From positions 1-5,656 of the forward strand of contig CAILMA010000637.1 in the NCBI GenBank assembly GCA_903835145.1: a DNA stretch of 5,656 bases, read 5' to 3'. Shown piece after piece: positions 5,642 through 5,656 of this stretch (positions within the stretch are counted from its first letter, which is position 1; each line of letters begins with the position of its first letter). The translations under genes and the position numbers were made by a program. The notes under the pieces are model-generated. The model was given only the letters and a program-made list of their open reading frames with translations. It did no database searches and was not told the DNA's origin. The DNA is from an uncultured Bacteroidota bacterium. Its GTDB lineage: Bacteria; Bacteroidota; Bacteroidia; Chitinophagales; Chitinophagaceae.

Positions 5642-5656
5642 GGCAGATTATCAGAT

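Larger units (their letters stand above)
5416..5656 (+). repeat. Tandem direct repeat, 167-base period, two copies visible (second cut by window end)
   Basis: Positions 5416-5489 and 5583-5656 are identical over all 74 bases. Identity begins abruptly at 5416/5583, since the preceding bases differ. The 93 bases between copies hold the rest of the GIY-YIG remnant and a weak promoter-like box. The second copy stops because the window ends, so true repeat length and copy number are unknown. Each copy contains a truncated tRNA-Pro-like sequence and the lead-in to the GIY-YIG start codon. Confidence 0.9.

Noticed and set aside
1..5656. CRISPR array, insertion sequence or prophage
   Set aside because: There are no regularly spaced short repeats with unique spacers, and no transposase, integrase or phage genes; the only repeat is the two-copy 167-base unit at the right end.

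Overview
The window looks like chromosomal DNA from a Bacteroidota bacterium. Several things point that way. Gene starts lack a Shine-Dalgarno sequence. One minus-strand promoter matches the phylum consensus exactly (TTTG, 19 bases, TAAATTTG), and further TAnnTTTG boxes lie upstream of genes. The right end carries a proline-tRNA-like sequence next to a GIY-YIG nuclease fragment, an arrangement I associate with this phylum. The genus cannot be told from the sequence.

Layout, left to right. (1) Positions 2-373 are the 3' end of a plus-strand thioesterase domain of the kind that closes a nonribosomal peptide or polyketide synthase. Twelve bases later, in the same direction, comes a small GNAT acetyltransferase (386-823). 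The window therefore opens at the edge of a probable natural-product gene set. (2) A large minus-strand gene (about 3236 down to 810) runs tail to tail with the acetyltransferase and overlaps it by 14 bases. It encodes an unusual two-domain protein: an N-terminal UDP-sulfoquinovose-synthase-like (SQD1/SqdB-like) nucleotide-sugar enzyme joined to a C-terminal class V aminotransferase/cysteine-desulfurase-fold PLP enzyme. No ATG allows an intact Rossmann motif, so the gene probably starts at CTG 3236. (3) A 240-base divergent intergenic region holds its promoter(s). (4) Two plus-strand genes follow: a RimJ/RimL-type GNAT acetyltransferase (3478-4089) and a small conserved protein of unknown function (4138-4545). 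(5) Converging on the latter is a minus-strand DUF1275/YoaK-type membrane protein (5292 down to 4552). (6) The right end (5380-5656) carries a tandem repeat of 167-base period. Each unit contains the 5' two-thirds of a tRNA-Pro-like sequence with no T-loop or 3' acceptor strand. In unit 1 this is followed by a 20-codon remnant of a GIY-YIG nuclease gene. The second unit runs off the window.

The most interesting object is the fusion protein. SQD1-type enzymes make a sulfosugar nucleotide from UDP-glucose and sulfite. Some class V PLP enzymes release sulfur or sulfite from cysteine or cysteine sulfinate. A self-contained sulfosugar-forming enzyme with its own sulfur source is an attractive hypothesis. 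It is inference only: the PLP domain could equally be an unrelated amino-acid lyase, epimerase or aminotransferase of the neighbouring peptide pathway.
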